Shown: positions 26,104-34,569, numbered from the stretch's first letter. The stretch: DNA of 64,000 nucleotides from Mycobacterium sp. OTB74 (GCF_029892685.1 NZ_JARXVD010000001.1:186001-250000), one strand, 5' to 3'. Program-made: numbers and translations. The notes: a model not told the origin generated them from the sequence alone.

Positions 26104-26856
26104 GTGCTCACAACGCGACATCAGAAAGTCGTCTTCGTGACCGGCGCGGGTTCAGGTATCGGGCGGGCCGCGGCCGAGGCCTTCATGCGGCGAGGCTACG
26201 CAGTTGCGCTTGCCGACGTCGATAGGGAAGCGGGCGTCAAGGTACAAACAGAATTAAGTGCCTGGGGCACGTGCACTTTCATACCGTGCGATGTGACCGA
26301 TGATGCGACTGTCGCAGATGCGGTAGCCCAGACACTCGCGATATACGGTCGCCTCGACGCAGCGTTCAATTCGGCAGGCGTCGACGGCGAGCACGGCAAA
26401 CTCACGGCGGAGTGCACCATGGAGAACTGGAACCGGGTGATCGCTGTCGACCTCACCGGCATATGGTCGTGTATGCGGTACCAGATTCCCGCGATCATCG
26501 AGTCCGGGGGTGGAGCGATCGTAAACTGTGCCTCGGTTGCGGGTCTGCGGGCCGCGCCCACCGTGCCGGCCTACACCGCGGCCAAGCACGGAGTAGTTGG
26601 CCTTACTCGAGTTGCGGCGCGGGAGTATGCGAACCAGGGCCTACGGGTGAACGCGATTTGTCCCGGGACTGTTGACACTCCGATGTTCCGGAAGTCCATG
26701 TCGCCCGAGGTCATCGAGAATCTGCTCGCAGCGGCACCCATCGGCAGGCTGGCTGAAGCCAGCGAGATCGCCGACGTCGCGCTATGGCTCTGCGATGACG
26801 CTCCGAATTTTCTCACCGGCCAGGCGATCGCCGTCGACGGCGGTATGGGAGCGTGA
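26104..26856 (+). CDS. SDR-family oxidoreductase
   Basis: A 250-aa classical short-chain dehydrogenase starting at GTG. The NAD-binding motif TGAGSGIG is at about residues 14-21, Asp38 (ALADVD) suggests NAD preference, and the catalytic Ser (NCASVAG), Tyr and Lys (YTAAK) are present, with the usual GQAIAVDGGMGA end. The NNAG motif is changed to NSAG. It lies 17 bases after the amidohydrolase and probably oxidises an alcohol made by the oxygenases of the cluster. Confidence 0.9.
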   Translation: MLTTRHQKVVFVTGAGSGIGRAAAEAFMRRGYAVALADVDREAGVKVQTELSAWGTCTFIPCDVTDDATVADAVAQTLAIYGRLDAAFNSAGVDGEHGKLTAECTMENWNRVIAVDLTGIWSCMRYQIPAIIESGGGAIVNCASVAGLRAAPTVPAYTAAKHGVVGLTRVAAREYANQGLRVNAICPGTVDTPMFRKSMSPEVIENLLAAAPIGRLAEASEIADVALWLCDDAPNFLTGQAIAVDGGMGA

Positions 26857-26864
26857 CCGGTAAA

Positions 26865-26878
26865 GGTGCGGTCGCACC
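26865..26878. promoter_or_regulatory. palindrome GGTGCG-GT-CGCACC between SDR and P450 genes
   Basis: Perfect 6-bp arms around a GT centre, 9 bases after the SDR stop and 77 bases before the P450 start. It could be a second operator, an attenuating hairpin or an mRNA-processing site. The 98-bp gap is the longest within the cluster, so a separate promoter for the P450 gene is possible. Confidence 0.4.
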
Positions 26879-26954
26879 AGGTGAATTCGTTGAGACAGAA
26901 CATGATTGCGCACAAAGTCCTAGTATTTCAGGGTCCATCGAAGGGAACGCTTAA

Positions 26955-28163
26955 GTGTCGATACAGCAGGTAGTCCCCGCCAATGACGTGTATTACGACC
27001 CATACGATCTTGAGATCAATCGCGACCCGTACCCGACATTCCGGCGGCTCCGTGAGGAAGCACCGCTGTATTACAACGAACGGCACGACTTCTATGCGGT
27101 CAGCCGACACGAAGACGTGGCCAAAGGCCTATCCGATCGCGACACATACAAGTCCGGCCGCGGCAACATCCTCGAACTGATCAAATCAGGAATCGAGATG
27201 CCTGCCGGGCTGGTCATTTACGAGGATGCGCCCACCCACGCCATCCATCGCAAGTTGGTGTCGAAGATGTTCACACCGAAGACGGTGGCATCGCTTGAAC
27301 CAAAAATCCGTGCCTTCTCGGCCGCCTGTCTGGACCCGTTGGTGGGCACAGATCGGTTCGATGTCATCGCCGAATTCGCTGCCCAGATGCCGATGCGCGT
27401 CATCGGAATGCTGCTCGGCATCCCCGAGGAAGATCAAGAACAGATCCGCGACCGCAGCGATGCGAATTTGCGCGTCGCACCCGGAAAAGCCATGAAGTTC
27501 AAGGAGAACAACCTCGTTCGCGGCGGAGTGTTTGCCGATTACCTCGACTGGCGAGTTGAGCATCCCTCCGATGACATCATGAGCGAGTTGCTCCACACTG
27601 AATTCGTTGACGAGACAGGCGTTCAACGCCGATTGACCCGCGACGAGATTCTCGCGTACGTCCAGGTTGTTGCCGGCGCGGGCAACGAGACCACTACACG
27701 ACTGATCGGCTGGACGGCAAAGGTTCTGGCCGAACATCCCGACCAACGACGTGAACTCCTGCAGGATCGTTCCCTGATTCCCAACGCAATCGAGGAAATC
27801 CTGCGCTATGAGACACCCGCCCCACACATCGGCCGATACGTTGCGATCGACGGCGAGTTCCACGGTCAAACTGTTCCGGCCGGCAGCGCAATACTTTTCG
27901 TCGCGGGCGCAGCCAACCGAGACGATCGGGTCTACGCCGATCCGGACCGCTTCGACATCCATCGAAAGGTCATATCGCCTCTCACCTTCGGAATGGGCGC
28001 CCATTTCTGCCTGGGCGCCGCGCTGACCCGACTCGAAGGCCGAATCGCTCTCGATGAGCTGCTGACGCGGTTCCCCGAATGGGATGTGGATCTCGCGGCT
28101 GCGAACCTCTCACCGACGTCCACCGTCCGGGGCTGGGAGCAACTGCCACTGGTGCTGTCGTAA
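26955..28163 (+). CDS. cytochrome P450
   Basis: A 402-aa soluble bacterial P450 starting at GTG with GAAGGGA upstream. The oxygen-binding I-helix motif AGAGNETT is at about residues 236-243, ExxR at EEILR (about 277), and the heme-ligand loop FGMGAHFCLGAAL has Cys352. N-terminal sequences (DPYDLEINRDPYPTFRRLREEAPLYYNE) are typical of mycobacterial CYP families. No ferredoxin gene is nearby, so redox partners must come from elsewhere. It is probably the hydroxylating step of the catabolic cluster; the substrate is not evident. Confidence 0.93.
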   Translation: MSIQQVVPANDVYYDPYDLEINRDPYPTFRRLREEAPLYYNERHDFYAVSRHEDVAKGLSDRDTYKSGRGNILELIKSGIEMPAGLVIYEDAPTHAIHRKLVSKMFTPKTVASLEPKIRAFSAACLDPLVGTDRFDVIAEFAAQMPMRVIGMLLGIPEEDQEQIRDRSDANLRVAPGKAMKFKENNLVRGGVFADYLDWRVEHPSDDIMSELLHTEFVDETGVQRRLTRDEILAYVQVVAGAGNETTTRLIGWTAKVLAEHPDQRRELLQDRSLIPNAIEEILRYETPAPHIGRYVAIDGEFHGQTVPAGSAILFVAGAANRDDRVYADPDRFDIHRKVISPLTFGMGAHFCLGAALTRLEGRIALDELLTRFPEWDVDLAAANLSPTSTVRGWEQLPLVLS

Positions 28164-28226
28164 GCGACGAGAGATGCCTGCTAACAAGAACAATCATCGT
28201 TTCGACCCAACGAAGGAGCACACACG

Positions 28227-28610
28227 GTGGCACCACAAACTGATGGCAAGACAATGAGCGCTGAGGAAATTGTCCGCGCCGAGGTTGCCGCATGGGGTAG
28301 GAATGATATCGACGAGGTCATGAGTCACTTCGCCGAGGACGCCACATTCGACATCGGGCCCGACTGGCCGAAGCTTTCCGGGCGCGAAGCGATCCACGAC
28401 ATGATGAAGGTGTTCTTCGCGGGCGGGCAGTGCGTGGATTTGGAGGTCCTGTATATCGCCGTCGACGGGAACGTCGTGCTGATGGAGCGCCGCGACCATT
28501 GGATCGTTGACGGCAAGCAGATGAGCTGGCCCGTCATGGGAGCCTATGAAGTGCAGGAGGAGAAGATCATCGCCTGGCGCGAGTACTTCTACCCGCCCAA
28601 GGAATCGTGA
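28227..28610 (+). CDS. limonene-1,2-epoxide hydrolase-like (SnoaL/NTF2-fold) protein
   Basis: A 127-aa NTF2-fold protein starting at GTG. It keeps the Arg-x-Asp pair of limonene-epoxide hydrolases (Arg88 and Asp90 in MERRDHW), while the partner Asp in the C-terminal WRDYF motif is Glu119 (AWREYF). Known family members open epoxides by direct water attack using this Asp-Arg-Asp network, so an epoxide or related substrate is plausible, perhaps made by the P450 immediately upstream. The Asp-to-Glu change makes activity a prediction only. Confidence 0.82.
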   Translation: MAPQTDGKTMSAEEIVRAEVAAWGRNDIDEVMSHFAEDATFDIGPDWPKLSGREAIHDMMKVFFAGGQCVDLEVLYIAVDGNVVLMERRDHWIVDGKQMSWPVMGAYEVQEEKIIAWREYFYPPKES

Positions 28611-28702
28611 CGGCGCTCGCCTAGGGCGATTGCTGTGCTGAGCCGTTGGTCACCTGAAACTGTCAGTACAGCAGCACTATTCGACGCAGGTCGTGTTACA
28701 TC

Positions 28703-29476
28703 TCAACATATGGTTACCCCGCCGTCGACCACGATGGTCTGCCCGGTGACGTAACCGCCTGCGGCTGACGCCAACCACACTGCGGTCGCGGCAAGTTCGG
28801 CCGGGTCACCCTTGCGGCCCAGCAGCATGCGAGGCGCGAGGCTCTCGAGATACCCGGGCGGATACTGGTCGGTCATCTCCGATGCGAAGAACCCCGGCGC
28901 GATCGCGTTGACCCGAATTCCCTTGCGCGGGCCCCATTGTTGGGCGAGGTCGCGAGTCAGTCCCATGATCGCGGCCTTGCTGGCCGAGTACGCGGCCTGC
29001 GGCAATCCGGCGGTGGTGATGCCCAGAATGCTGCCGATATTGATGATCGAAGAGCCGGGCTGCATCACTCGCCCAGAGGCTTGGGCAGCCCAGTACGAGC
29101 CGTTGAGGTTGATGTCGATGACATCGCGGAACTGGTCAGGAGTTTCGCGGGTCGCCGGATGCGCAGTGCCGATGCCCGCATTGTTGATCAGCACGTCGAC
29201 CTGACCGAACTCGGCCATCGCCGCATCGACCATCGCTTGAATCTGCCCGGGATCGACGACGTCTGTCTCGACGCACAGCGCCCGTCGGCCCGCATCGGTG
29301 ACCAGGGCCGAGGTGTCGTCCAGCCTGTCCCGCCGTCGCGCGGCCAGCACCAGGTCGGCACCCGCCTCGGCGAAGCCACGGGCAAAGGCGACGCCGAGTC
29401 CTGACGATGCGCCGGTGACGATGACCACCCGGTCATGCATGTGGAATCTATCGAGAACACTCATGGGCTTTGGCAT
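28703..29476 (-). CDS. SDR-family oxidoreductase
   Basis: A 257-aa short-chain dehydrogenase with TGASSGLG (about residues 21-28), NNAG (about 99-102), catalytic Ser (NIGSILG) and YSASK, and the GQTIVVDGGVTIC end. An Arg-rich AARRRDRL after beta-2 suggests NADP(H). The first ATG at 29476 directly abuts the stop of a flavoprotein remnant; ATG 29464 (MSVLDRF) is an equally plausible start. The gene is convergent with the LEH-like gene. Confidence 0.88.
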   Translation of the reverse strand: MPKPMSVLDRFHMHDRVVIVTGASSGLGVAFARGFAEAGADLVLAARRRDRLDDTSALVTDAGRRALCVETDVVDPGQIQAMVDAAMAEFGQVDVLINNAGIGTAHPATRETPDQFRDVIDINLNGSYWAAQASGRVMQPGSSIINIGSILGITTAGLPQAAYSASKAAIMGLTRDLAQQWGPRKGIRVNAIAPGFFASEMTDQYPPGYLESLAPRMLLGRKGDPAELAATAVWLASAAGGYVTGQTIVVDGGVTIC

Positions 29477-29584
29477 TCAGATCGCGACGCTGATCGCCCC
29501 GTCGGCCTCGGCTACTGGGTAGCTACCCAGCTCCAGTCCGGAGCCGATCACGATGACGTCGTAACGTCGACTGCTGTCTGCCAT
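29477..29584 (-). pseudogene. remnant of an FAD-dependent oxidoreductase N-terminus
   Basis: A 35-codon frame with a good GGGAGG ribosome site and an N-terminus MADSSRRYDVIVIGSG, which is the start of a GxGxxG flavoprotein (GMC or similar). After IGSG the sequence becomes unrelated (LELGSYPVAEADGAISVAI) and stops one base before the SDR start. This looks like a deletion that kept the translation start and the first beta strand of a lost oxidoreductase gene. It might still act as a leader peptide for the SDR. Confidence 0.5.
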
Positions 29585-29791
29585 TTGGGCCTCCCGCTGC
29601 CGGCGGACCAGATGTGTGGCCTGAGCATATGCACCTGTTGCACGGGCACACAGCAGATTTGCGAAAAGGCACTGGTCACCGTGCTCGCGCTGGTGCGGCG
29701 GTGGACCGTCCCGTCGCGCTCGTCCTGTGTGCGTCCCGGGTATCGTCGCACGCACTCCTGACGCGGTTGGCGCGTCGATCTTGAAGGCAGG

Positions 29792-30661
29792 GTGCTGGTG
29801 TCGCGACGAACGCAGATGTCCCCGCGAATGGACACGGCGCTACGTCGTGCCATGCGGGTCACCGCACCGCGCCCCGCCACGTGCCGGCGGGCTGCTGCGG
29901 ACTTTCAGCAGCCGCTGTGGCACGCGGTCAGGTCGGAGATCCGCTGGGCTTTCACCCCGCCGCGCAGCTGGTTGCTGGGCGTGCTGGCCAATGTGCTGCT
30001 GGCATTGGTGTGGTTGGCGGTGCAGCCACTGACTGCCCATGGGCGCCACCATGATTGGGTGATTCTGGTCGGGACGTATTTCTCGTCGTTCGTGCTGGCC
30101 GATGTCACGACCACCAACGTGTTGGGCTGCGACCACTACAGAGTGGTGCAGGGACTTGAGGACGGGGTTCCGCTGTGGCGGATCATGTTTATCAAGAACT
30201 TGGCGCTGCTGGTGCTGGTCGGTCTGCCGACGTTGACTGCTGCGGTGGCGCTGACGTTGTGGTTGGAAACGCCGGCCCGGCTGGGACTGACCATCCCGAC
30301 GGTGGCGGTGCCGATCGTGTCCTGGCTGGGTGTGGGCAATGCCGTCTCGGTGTTGTTGCCGGCCACCGATGCTCCGCTGTTGCGCCGGTGGCGTCAGCGC
30401 AAAGACTGGCGCCGCACCGGTATTTGGCTGCTCACGCTGGTATTGCCGTACGCGTTGTACTACGTGGCCGACCCGATCGGTGGCGTCGAGCACCGGGCGC
30501 TCTGGCGCAGGTTACCGGCGGCGTTCGCCCACGTGTTCGGTCCGGTACTGGGCCGTGACACCAAGAGCTTTTTCCATCTGGGTATCGCGTGCGCAGTGTG
30601 GGCGCTCGGCACAGTTTTCGCCGCTTGGTGGGCCGGCAAGCGTGGGCTGAGGTTCCGGTAG
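29792..30661 (+). CDS. integral membrane protein of unknown function
   Basis: A 289-aa protein with a basic, Arg-rich N-terminus (about 55 residues) and about six transmembrane helices (near residues 63-80, 90-108, 130-152, 160-180, 205-222 and 262-280). The arrangement resembles ABC-2-type permeases, but no ATPase gene is adjacent. The start is uncertain: GTG 29792, or the ATG codons at 29816 and 29828. The 3' end lies 6 bases from the convergent cutinase gene. No motif gives a function. Confidence 0.7.
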   Translation: MLVSRRTQMSPRMDTALRRAMRVTAPRPATCRRAAADFQQPLWHAVRSEIRWAFTPPRSWLLGVLANVLLALVWLAVQPLTAHGRHHDWVILVGTYFSSFVLADVTTTNVLGCDHYRVVQGLEDGVPLWRIMFIKNLALLVLVGLPTLTAAVALTLWLETPARLGLTIPTVAVPIVSWLGVGNAVSVLLPATDAPLLRRWRQRKDWRRTGIWLLTLVLPYALYYVADPIGGVEHRALWRRLPAAFAHVFGPVLGRDTKSFFHLGIACAVWALGTVFAAWWAGKRGLRFR

Positions 30662-30667
30662 CTCCGG

Positions 30668-31579
30668 TCACTGCTGCGGTGGGGGTGCCTCCGGTGTCGG
30701 AGGGGGCGGACCGGGAAGCATCTGTGCGGTCAGCGGCAGGTGGACCGCTGCATCGGGATTGCCGCCCGGCCCGATGACCGGTGTGGCCGACGTGGGGTTG
30801 TCGGGTTTGTGCGCGGCCGGGTTGGTGGCCGACCACGGCTGGGGGCCACCGAGGGCATCGGCCGACCAACTGGCTTGCAACTGGCCCTTTGTGAAGGTGG
30901 CGGCCTGGGTGATCAGGCCGCTGCCGACGTAGCTGTTGTGCGCGTCGAAACTTGAACCGTGCGGGTCGCACACCAGGTCGTTGGGTACGCAGAGGTCAAT
31001 GGTTTTCGGCTGATACAGCGGACCAACGGTGATCGACGGGTCGTTGATCGCGTGCATGAAGCGCGGCGATGGCTTGCCGAACAGGGCAACGGCCGCAACG
31101 TGAGCGGTGACATCCGGTGGTATCGGCGCGGGAACGTCAGTCATGGCGATCCCGTCGGGGATCGAGCCGGCAGTGACGAAGCCCATGACGGCGGCGCCTT
31201 GAGAAAAGCCGCCCAGCACAATTTTGGTGCGAGGACAGGACGCTGCCATTGCCAGAATGTGGTTGCGGGCGTCGCGAATTCCATCGACTGCGGTCGGAAA
31301 GTCCGTCGTCGCCGGGTAGTCGACCGCATACACATCAAGCGATTTCGGGCCCATCTGGTTACGCAGTGCGCTGATGAAGGCGTCTCCGACAACTCCGGGG
31401 CCGGGCGCCTCGGTGGTGCCGCGGGCAAAGATTACTTCGGTGTCTGGACAGTCTGCTGCATGCGCTGCCGGCAACGATTCTGGCTGCGCGATCCCAAGCT
31501 CAAGAGCCCAAATCGCTACCGTCGCAGCGCCGATCAGAATGTTGATTCGGCTGTGCCTCACCGTCTCATGCTGGCACAC
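30668..31579 (-). CDS. secreted cutinase-like esterase (Culp family)
   Basis: A 303-aa alpha/beta hydrolase of the cutinase family with a signal peptide (ending near AAHAADC). The nucleophile motif GGFSQGA is at about residues 122-128; the catalytic Asp is in CVPNDLVCDPHG and His in FDAHNSYV; Cys pairs of the family are present. The C-terminal third is a Pro-rich tail ending in PPPTPEAPPPQQ, which may interact with the wall. These proteins hydrolyse lipid esters at the cell surface. The start is GTG 31579, or the in-frame GTG at 31561. Confidence 0.9.
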   Translation of the reverse strand: MCQHETVRHSRINILIGAATVAIWALELGIAQPESLPAAHAADCPDTEVIFARGTTEAPGPGVVGDAFISALRNQMGPKSLDVYAVDYPATTDFPTAVDGIRDARNHILAMAASCPRTKIVLGGFSQGAAVMGFVTAGSIPDGIAMTDVPAPIPPDVTAHVAAVALFGKPSPRFMHAINDPSITVGPLYQPKTIDLCVPNDLVCDPHGSSFDAHNSYVGSGLITQAATFTKGQLQASWSADALGGPQPWSATNPAAHKPDNPTSATPVIGPGGNPDAAVHLPLTAQMLPGPPPPTPEAPPPQQ

Positions 31580-31753
31580 AATTCAGCGATCCGCTTGATA
31601 CGAGGCCCGTGTCCGGCGATCGCAATGCCCGCCGAACGGCGAATTATTTTGGATTTGTTCCAGAAAACTGGAATCAATCGCGCTAGCGCAGGGTTGGTAA
31701 AGGCATCATCAAGCACCGGATGTAGTCCGGTCGGCAGGCCCCGGGAGGCGGCG

Positions 31754-32869
31754 ATGACCAAGAGGCAAGGCGATCGATACCGCGAGCTGTTGGCTGCCGA
31801 GCAGCGCAGCGCTCGGCTGTACGACGGGCTGGCTGCGGCCGCCGACGGCGAGCGCAAGAAAGTACTCGGCGAACTCGCGGCGGTTGAGAGGCGTCATGCT
31901 GAGCACTGGGCAGGCAAACTTTCCGAGTTGGGTGAGTCGCCGGATCGCATAGGCGCCGTGGGGATGCGCGACCGCATCCTGGTGTGGTTGGCCCGTAAGG
32001 CTTCGATCGATACAGTTCTGCCGTACCTGGAACGCAGTGAGCGCGCTGATGCCGGCCTGTATCAGGACGACCAGGATGCGGCAACGAGCATGGCTATCGA
32101 CGAACGGTCACACGCCCGGGTGTTGACCCGATTGCGCGACAATGGAATTCAATCGTCCGCGGATATCAGGGTCGGGGAGAGCTGGCACCGTGGCGACCGC
32201 TCCGGTGCGTTGCGGGCCGCGGTGTTCGGGGTCAACGACGGATTGGTCTCCAACACCTCGCTGGTGATGGGATTCGCCGGATCGGGTGCGTCGGCCAGTG
32301 TTGTGGTGTTCGCCGGGCTGGCTGGATTACTCGCGGGAGCGCTGTCGATGGCTGCTGGTGAGTATGTCTCGATGCGCAGTCAACGTGAGTCGTATGAGCG
32401 CGAAATCGGGCTCGAGGAGATGGAGTTGCGCGATGATCCGGAAGCCGAAGCTGAGGAATTGGCGCTGATTTACCGGGCGAAAGGTCTGGAAGCGGAGGAG
32501 GCCGAACGCGTCGCCATCACCATCATGAAGGACCGCGAAGCTGCCCTGGACACCATGGCCCGTGAGGAACTTGGCCTGGACCCTGACGAACTCGGCTCGC
32601 CCTGGTCGGCAGCGTTCTCCAGCCTGCTGGCCTTTGCCTTGGGGGCGATCGTGGTGGTGCTGCCGTACCTGTTCGGGTCGGGAGTCGCCGCACTGGTGAC
32701 AGCTGTGGTGCTGGCGGCGGTTGCGTTGTTCGTAGTCGGGGCAACCATCGGGATGCTCAACGGCCGCGACGGCGTGCGTTCCGGCGTGCGACAGTTCGCG
32801 GTCGGAGGCGGGGCAGCGCTGGTGGTGTTCGGGATCGGCCACCTGGCGGGCATGGTGTCGGGGCCGTAG
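31754..32869 (+). CDS. ferritin-like/VIT1-CCC1 fusion, probable iron or manganese exporter
   Basis: A 371-aa two-domain protein. The N-terminal half (about residues 1-140) is ferritin-like with carboxylate/His motifs (LAAEQRSARLY, AVERRHAEHW, IDERSHARVL), and the C-terminal half is a VIT1/CCC1-type transporter starting GDRSGALRAAVFGVNDGLVSN with five membrane helices and a conserved Glu-rich cytoplasmic loop (about 225-270). Homologues such as MbfA act as ferrous-iron exporters. ATG 31754 has GGGAGG upstream. No regulator is adjacent; the direction of transport is from family knowledge. Confidence 0.88.
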   Translation: MTKRQGDRYRELLAAEQRSARLYDGLAAAADGERKKVLGELAAVERRHAEHWAGKLSELGESPDRIGAVGMRDRILVWLARKASIDTVLPYLERSERADAGLYQDDQDAATSMAIDERSHARVLTRLRDNGIQSSADIRVGESWHRGDRSGALRAAVFGVNDGLVSNTSLVMGFAGSGASASVVVFAGLAGLLAGALSMAAGEYVSMRSQRESYEREIGLEEMELRDDPEAEAEELALIYRAKGLEAEEAERVAITIMKDREAALDTMAREELGLDPDELGSPWSAAFSSLLAFALGAIVVVLPYLFGSGVAALVTAVVLAAVALFVVGATIGMLNGRDGVRSGVRQFAVGGGAALVVFGIGHLAGMVSGP

Positions 32870-32875
32870 CGGCGT

Positions 32876-32940
32876 GCCGAGATCGACGAAAGGCCACGGT
32901 CACTCGCACAAAGTGGCCCGAATGTCCGTTTGGGCGAGAT
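32876..32940 (+). repeat. dispersed hairpin element, copy 1
   Basis: The region after the VIT gene contains CCGAGATCGAC, then GGCCAC ... GTGGCC inverted arms (loop about 15), and then TGTCCGTTTGGGCG. The same succession of blocks, with matching spacing, occurs on the minus strand at 51629-51696, also between convergent genes. It probably acts as a bidirectional terminator and belongs to a repeat family. Confidence 0.55.
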
Positions 32941-33695
32941 TAATCCAGCATCATGACCACGAACGCGGTGAAGCTGACCACCACGATGCAGCCCCGTAAT
33001 GCGTTGGGTGGCAAGCGACGTCCGATCTTCGCGCCGATGTAGCCACCGATTGTCGATCCAACGGCCAGTAGCAGGGCCGGCGCCCAGGCCACGTGGCCGA
33101 TGACGATGAAGATGATGGCCGCGATGGAGTTGGCTAGGCCCACACAGATGTTCTTGAGCCCGTTGAGCCGTTGCAGATCCTCGGATACGAACAACCCGAA
33201 CACGGCCATCATGATGATGCCCTGGGCCGCGCCGAAGTACCCGCCATACATGGCGCACCCGAAGATGCCCGTATACAACGGCACCGCACGGTCGGTGGTC
33301 CGGTCGGTGCCGTCCCGGTCGACCAGTCGGCGGAGCCAGGGCTGCAGTAGAACCAGCACACCGGCCAGCAGGATCAGCCACGGCACCACCGCGGTGAACG
33401 CGCCGGGCGGCAGCACCAACAGCAGCAGCGCGCCGACCGTCGCGCCGGCGAGGGAGATCGCACCGAGCCGCAGAATGCGCGCCCGTTGGCCGGTGAGCTC
33501 GTGACGGTAGCCGTAGGCCCCGGTGAAATTTCCCGGAACCAGGCCGACGGAGTTGGACATGTTGGCCACCAGCGGCGGATAGCCGACGGCCATGAGCACC
33601 GGAAAGGTGATCAGGCTGCCTGAGCCGACCACCGCGTTGATCACCCCTGCGCTGATACCGGCCAGCAGCACCGCGGAAATGCCCAGAGCGCTCAA
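32940..33695 (-). CDS. TauE/SafE-family sulfite/organosulfur exporter-like permease
   Basis: A 251-aa membrane protein with seven or eight hydrophobic segments. The N-terminal repeat (GISAGVINAVVGSGSLITFPVLMAVGYPPLVANMSNSVGLVPG) and the second repeat (YGGYFGAAQGIIMMAVFG) match the TauE/SafE family (Pfam DUF81), which exports or imports small anions such as sulfite, sulfonates or sulfoacetate. The start is ATG 33695. It converges with the ferritin-VIT gene across a hairpin element. Its physiological anion cannot be inferred here. Confidence 0.88.
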   Translation of the reverse strand: MSALGISAVLLAGISAGVINAVVGSGSLITFPVLMAVGYPPLVANMSNSVGLVPGNFTGAYGYRHELTGQRARILRLGAISLAGATVGALLLLVLPPGAFTAVVPWLILLAGVLVLLQPWLRRLVDRDGTDRTTDRAVPLYTGIFGCAMYGGYFGAAQGIIMMAVFGLFVSEDLQRLNGLKNICVGLANSIAAIIFIVIGHVAWAPALLLAVGSTIGGYIGAKIGRRLPPNALRGCIVVVSFTAFVVMMLD

Positions 33696-33794
33696 CGCCG
33701 AGCCTTGCCATGCGTCTCAGTCATCATGCGGATTCTTCATGGTGACGCTGTGGGTGCCGCGCACCGGCCTTACTGCGCGAGCCACCTCCAGCCG

Positions 33795-34436
33795 CTAGGC
33801 GTCGGGCTGAAAGAAGCGTTCGACCTCGGCCGCGGCCACCAGCTCCACGCCGATGAGCCCCAGATCGGCCAGGCGCTCAGTGGTTGTCTGTGAGGTGGCA
33901 TCGGTGACCAGGGCTGCCCGGTAGTCGCGCTCGGAGGCGTCGAACAACGTGGCCCGCGGGCAGTTGGGCAGGTTGCAGCCGGCCACCACGACGGTGTTGA
34001 CACCCCGATCGCGCAGATGTTCGTCCAAGGGGGTGCGGTAGAACGCCGACCAGCGCGGCTTGAACATGACGACTTCGTTCGGGGCGACGTGCTGCAGGCC
34101 GCCGTCCAACAGCGACTCGTAGTCCAGTGGATGCGTCAACAGCGTCGCGGGCACCGCCGCGCCGTCGGTGTGCGGGGCGGCCAGCTGCTTCCCGGATTCG
34201 ATTGCCGCCCGACGGGGTGGGTCGACGTCACTGCTACCCGGAACGTACAACCGCACCACATGCACGATGGGCCGATGCGCGGCACGGAACACCTGGGCAA
34301 GCTGTGCCATGGTGCCTATCAACTCGGCCGAGCCGGCGATCTGGGCCGGACCGTAAACGAAGTCGTTCTGCACATCGATCAGCAGCAGTGCACTCCGCGC
34401 CAGGTCGGGCGAGGTGTAGTTGTGGGCCTCGGACAC
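33795..34436 (-). CDS. isochorismatase-like cysteine hydrolase
   Basis: A 213-aa protein starting at GTG 34436 with AAGGATT upstream. The catalytic triad of the isochorismatase/nicotinamidase family is visible: Asp21 in LLIDVQNDF, Lys in VVMFKPRWSAF and Cys in VVAGCNLPNCPRATLFDASERDY. Family members hydrolyse amides, vinyl ethers or carbamates. It is downstream of the TauE gene in the opposite order and divergent from the aldehyde dehydrogenase gene, with 133 bp between their starts. Confidence 0.88.
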   Translation of the reverse strand: MSEAHNYTSPDLARSALLLIDVQNDFVYGPAQIAGSAELIGTMAQLAQVFRAAHRPIVHVVRLYVPGSSDVDPPRRAAIESGKQLAAPHTDGAAVPATLLTHPLDYESLLDGGLQHVAPNEVVMFKPRWSAFYRTPLDEHLRDRGVNTVVVAGCNLPNCPRATLFDASERDYRAALVTDATSQTTTERLADLGLIGVELVAAAEVERFFQPDA

Positions 34437-34569
34437 GCTGCCAATCCTTGCAGATCTCCGGCTCCGGCGAACCAACTCTTGACGCCGCAACTCGCGCAAT
34501 GCTAAGCAGGTGCACAGCATTTGGGTTCGCCCATTCCGAGGGTGCGCCGGTGACCACGAGAGGTACGCA

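Noticed and set aside
30959..31753. Open frame extending the ferritin-VIT gene by about 265 codons upstream
   Set aside because: It lies antisense to the cutinase gene and has no similarity; the ATG at 31754 with a strong ribosome site is the real start.
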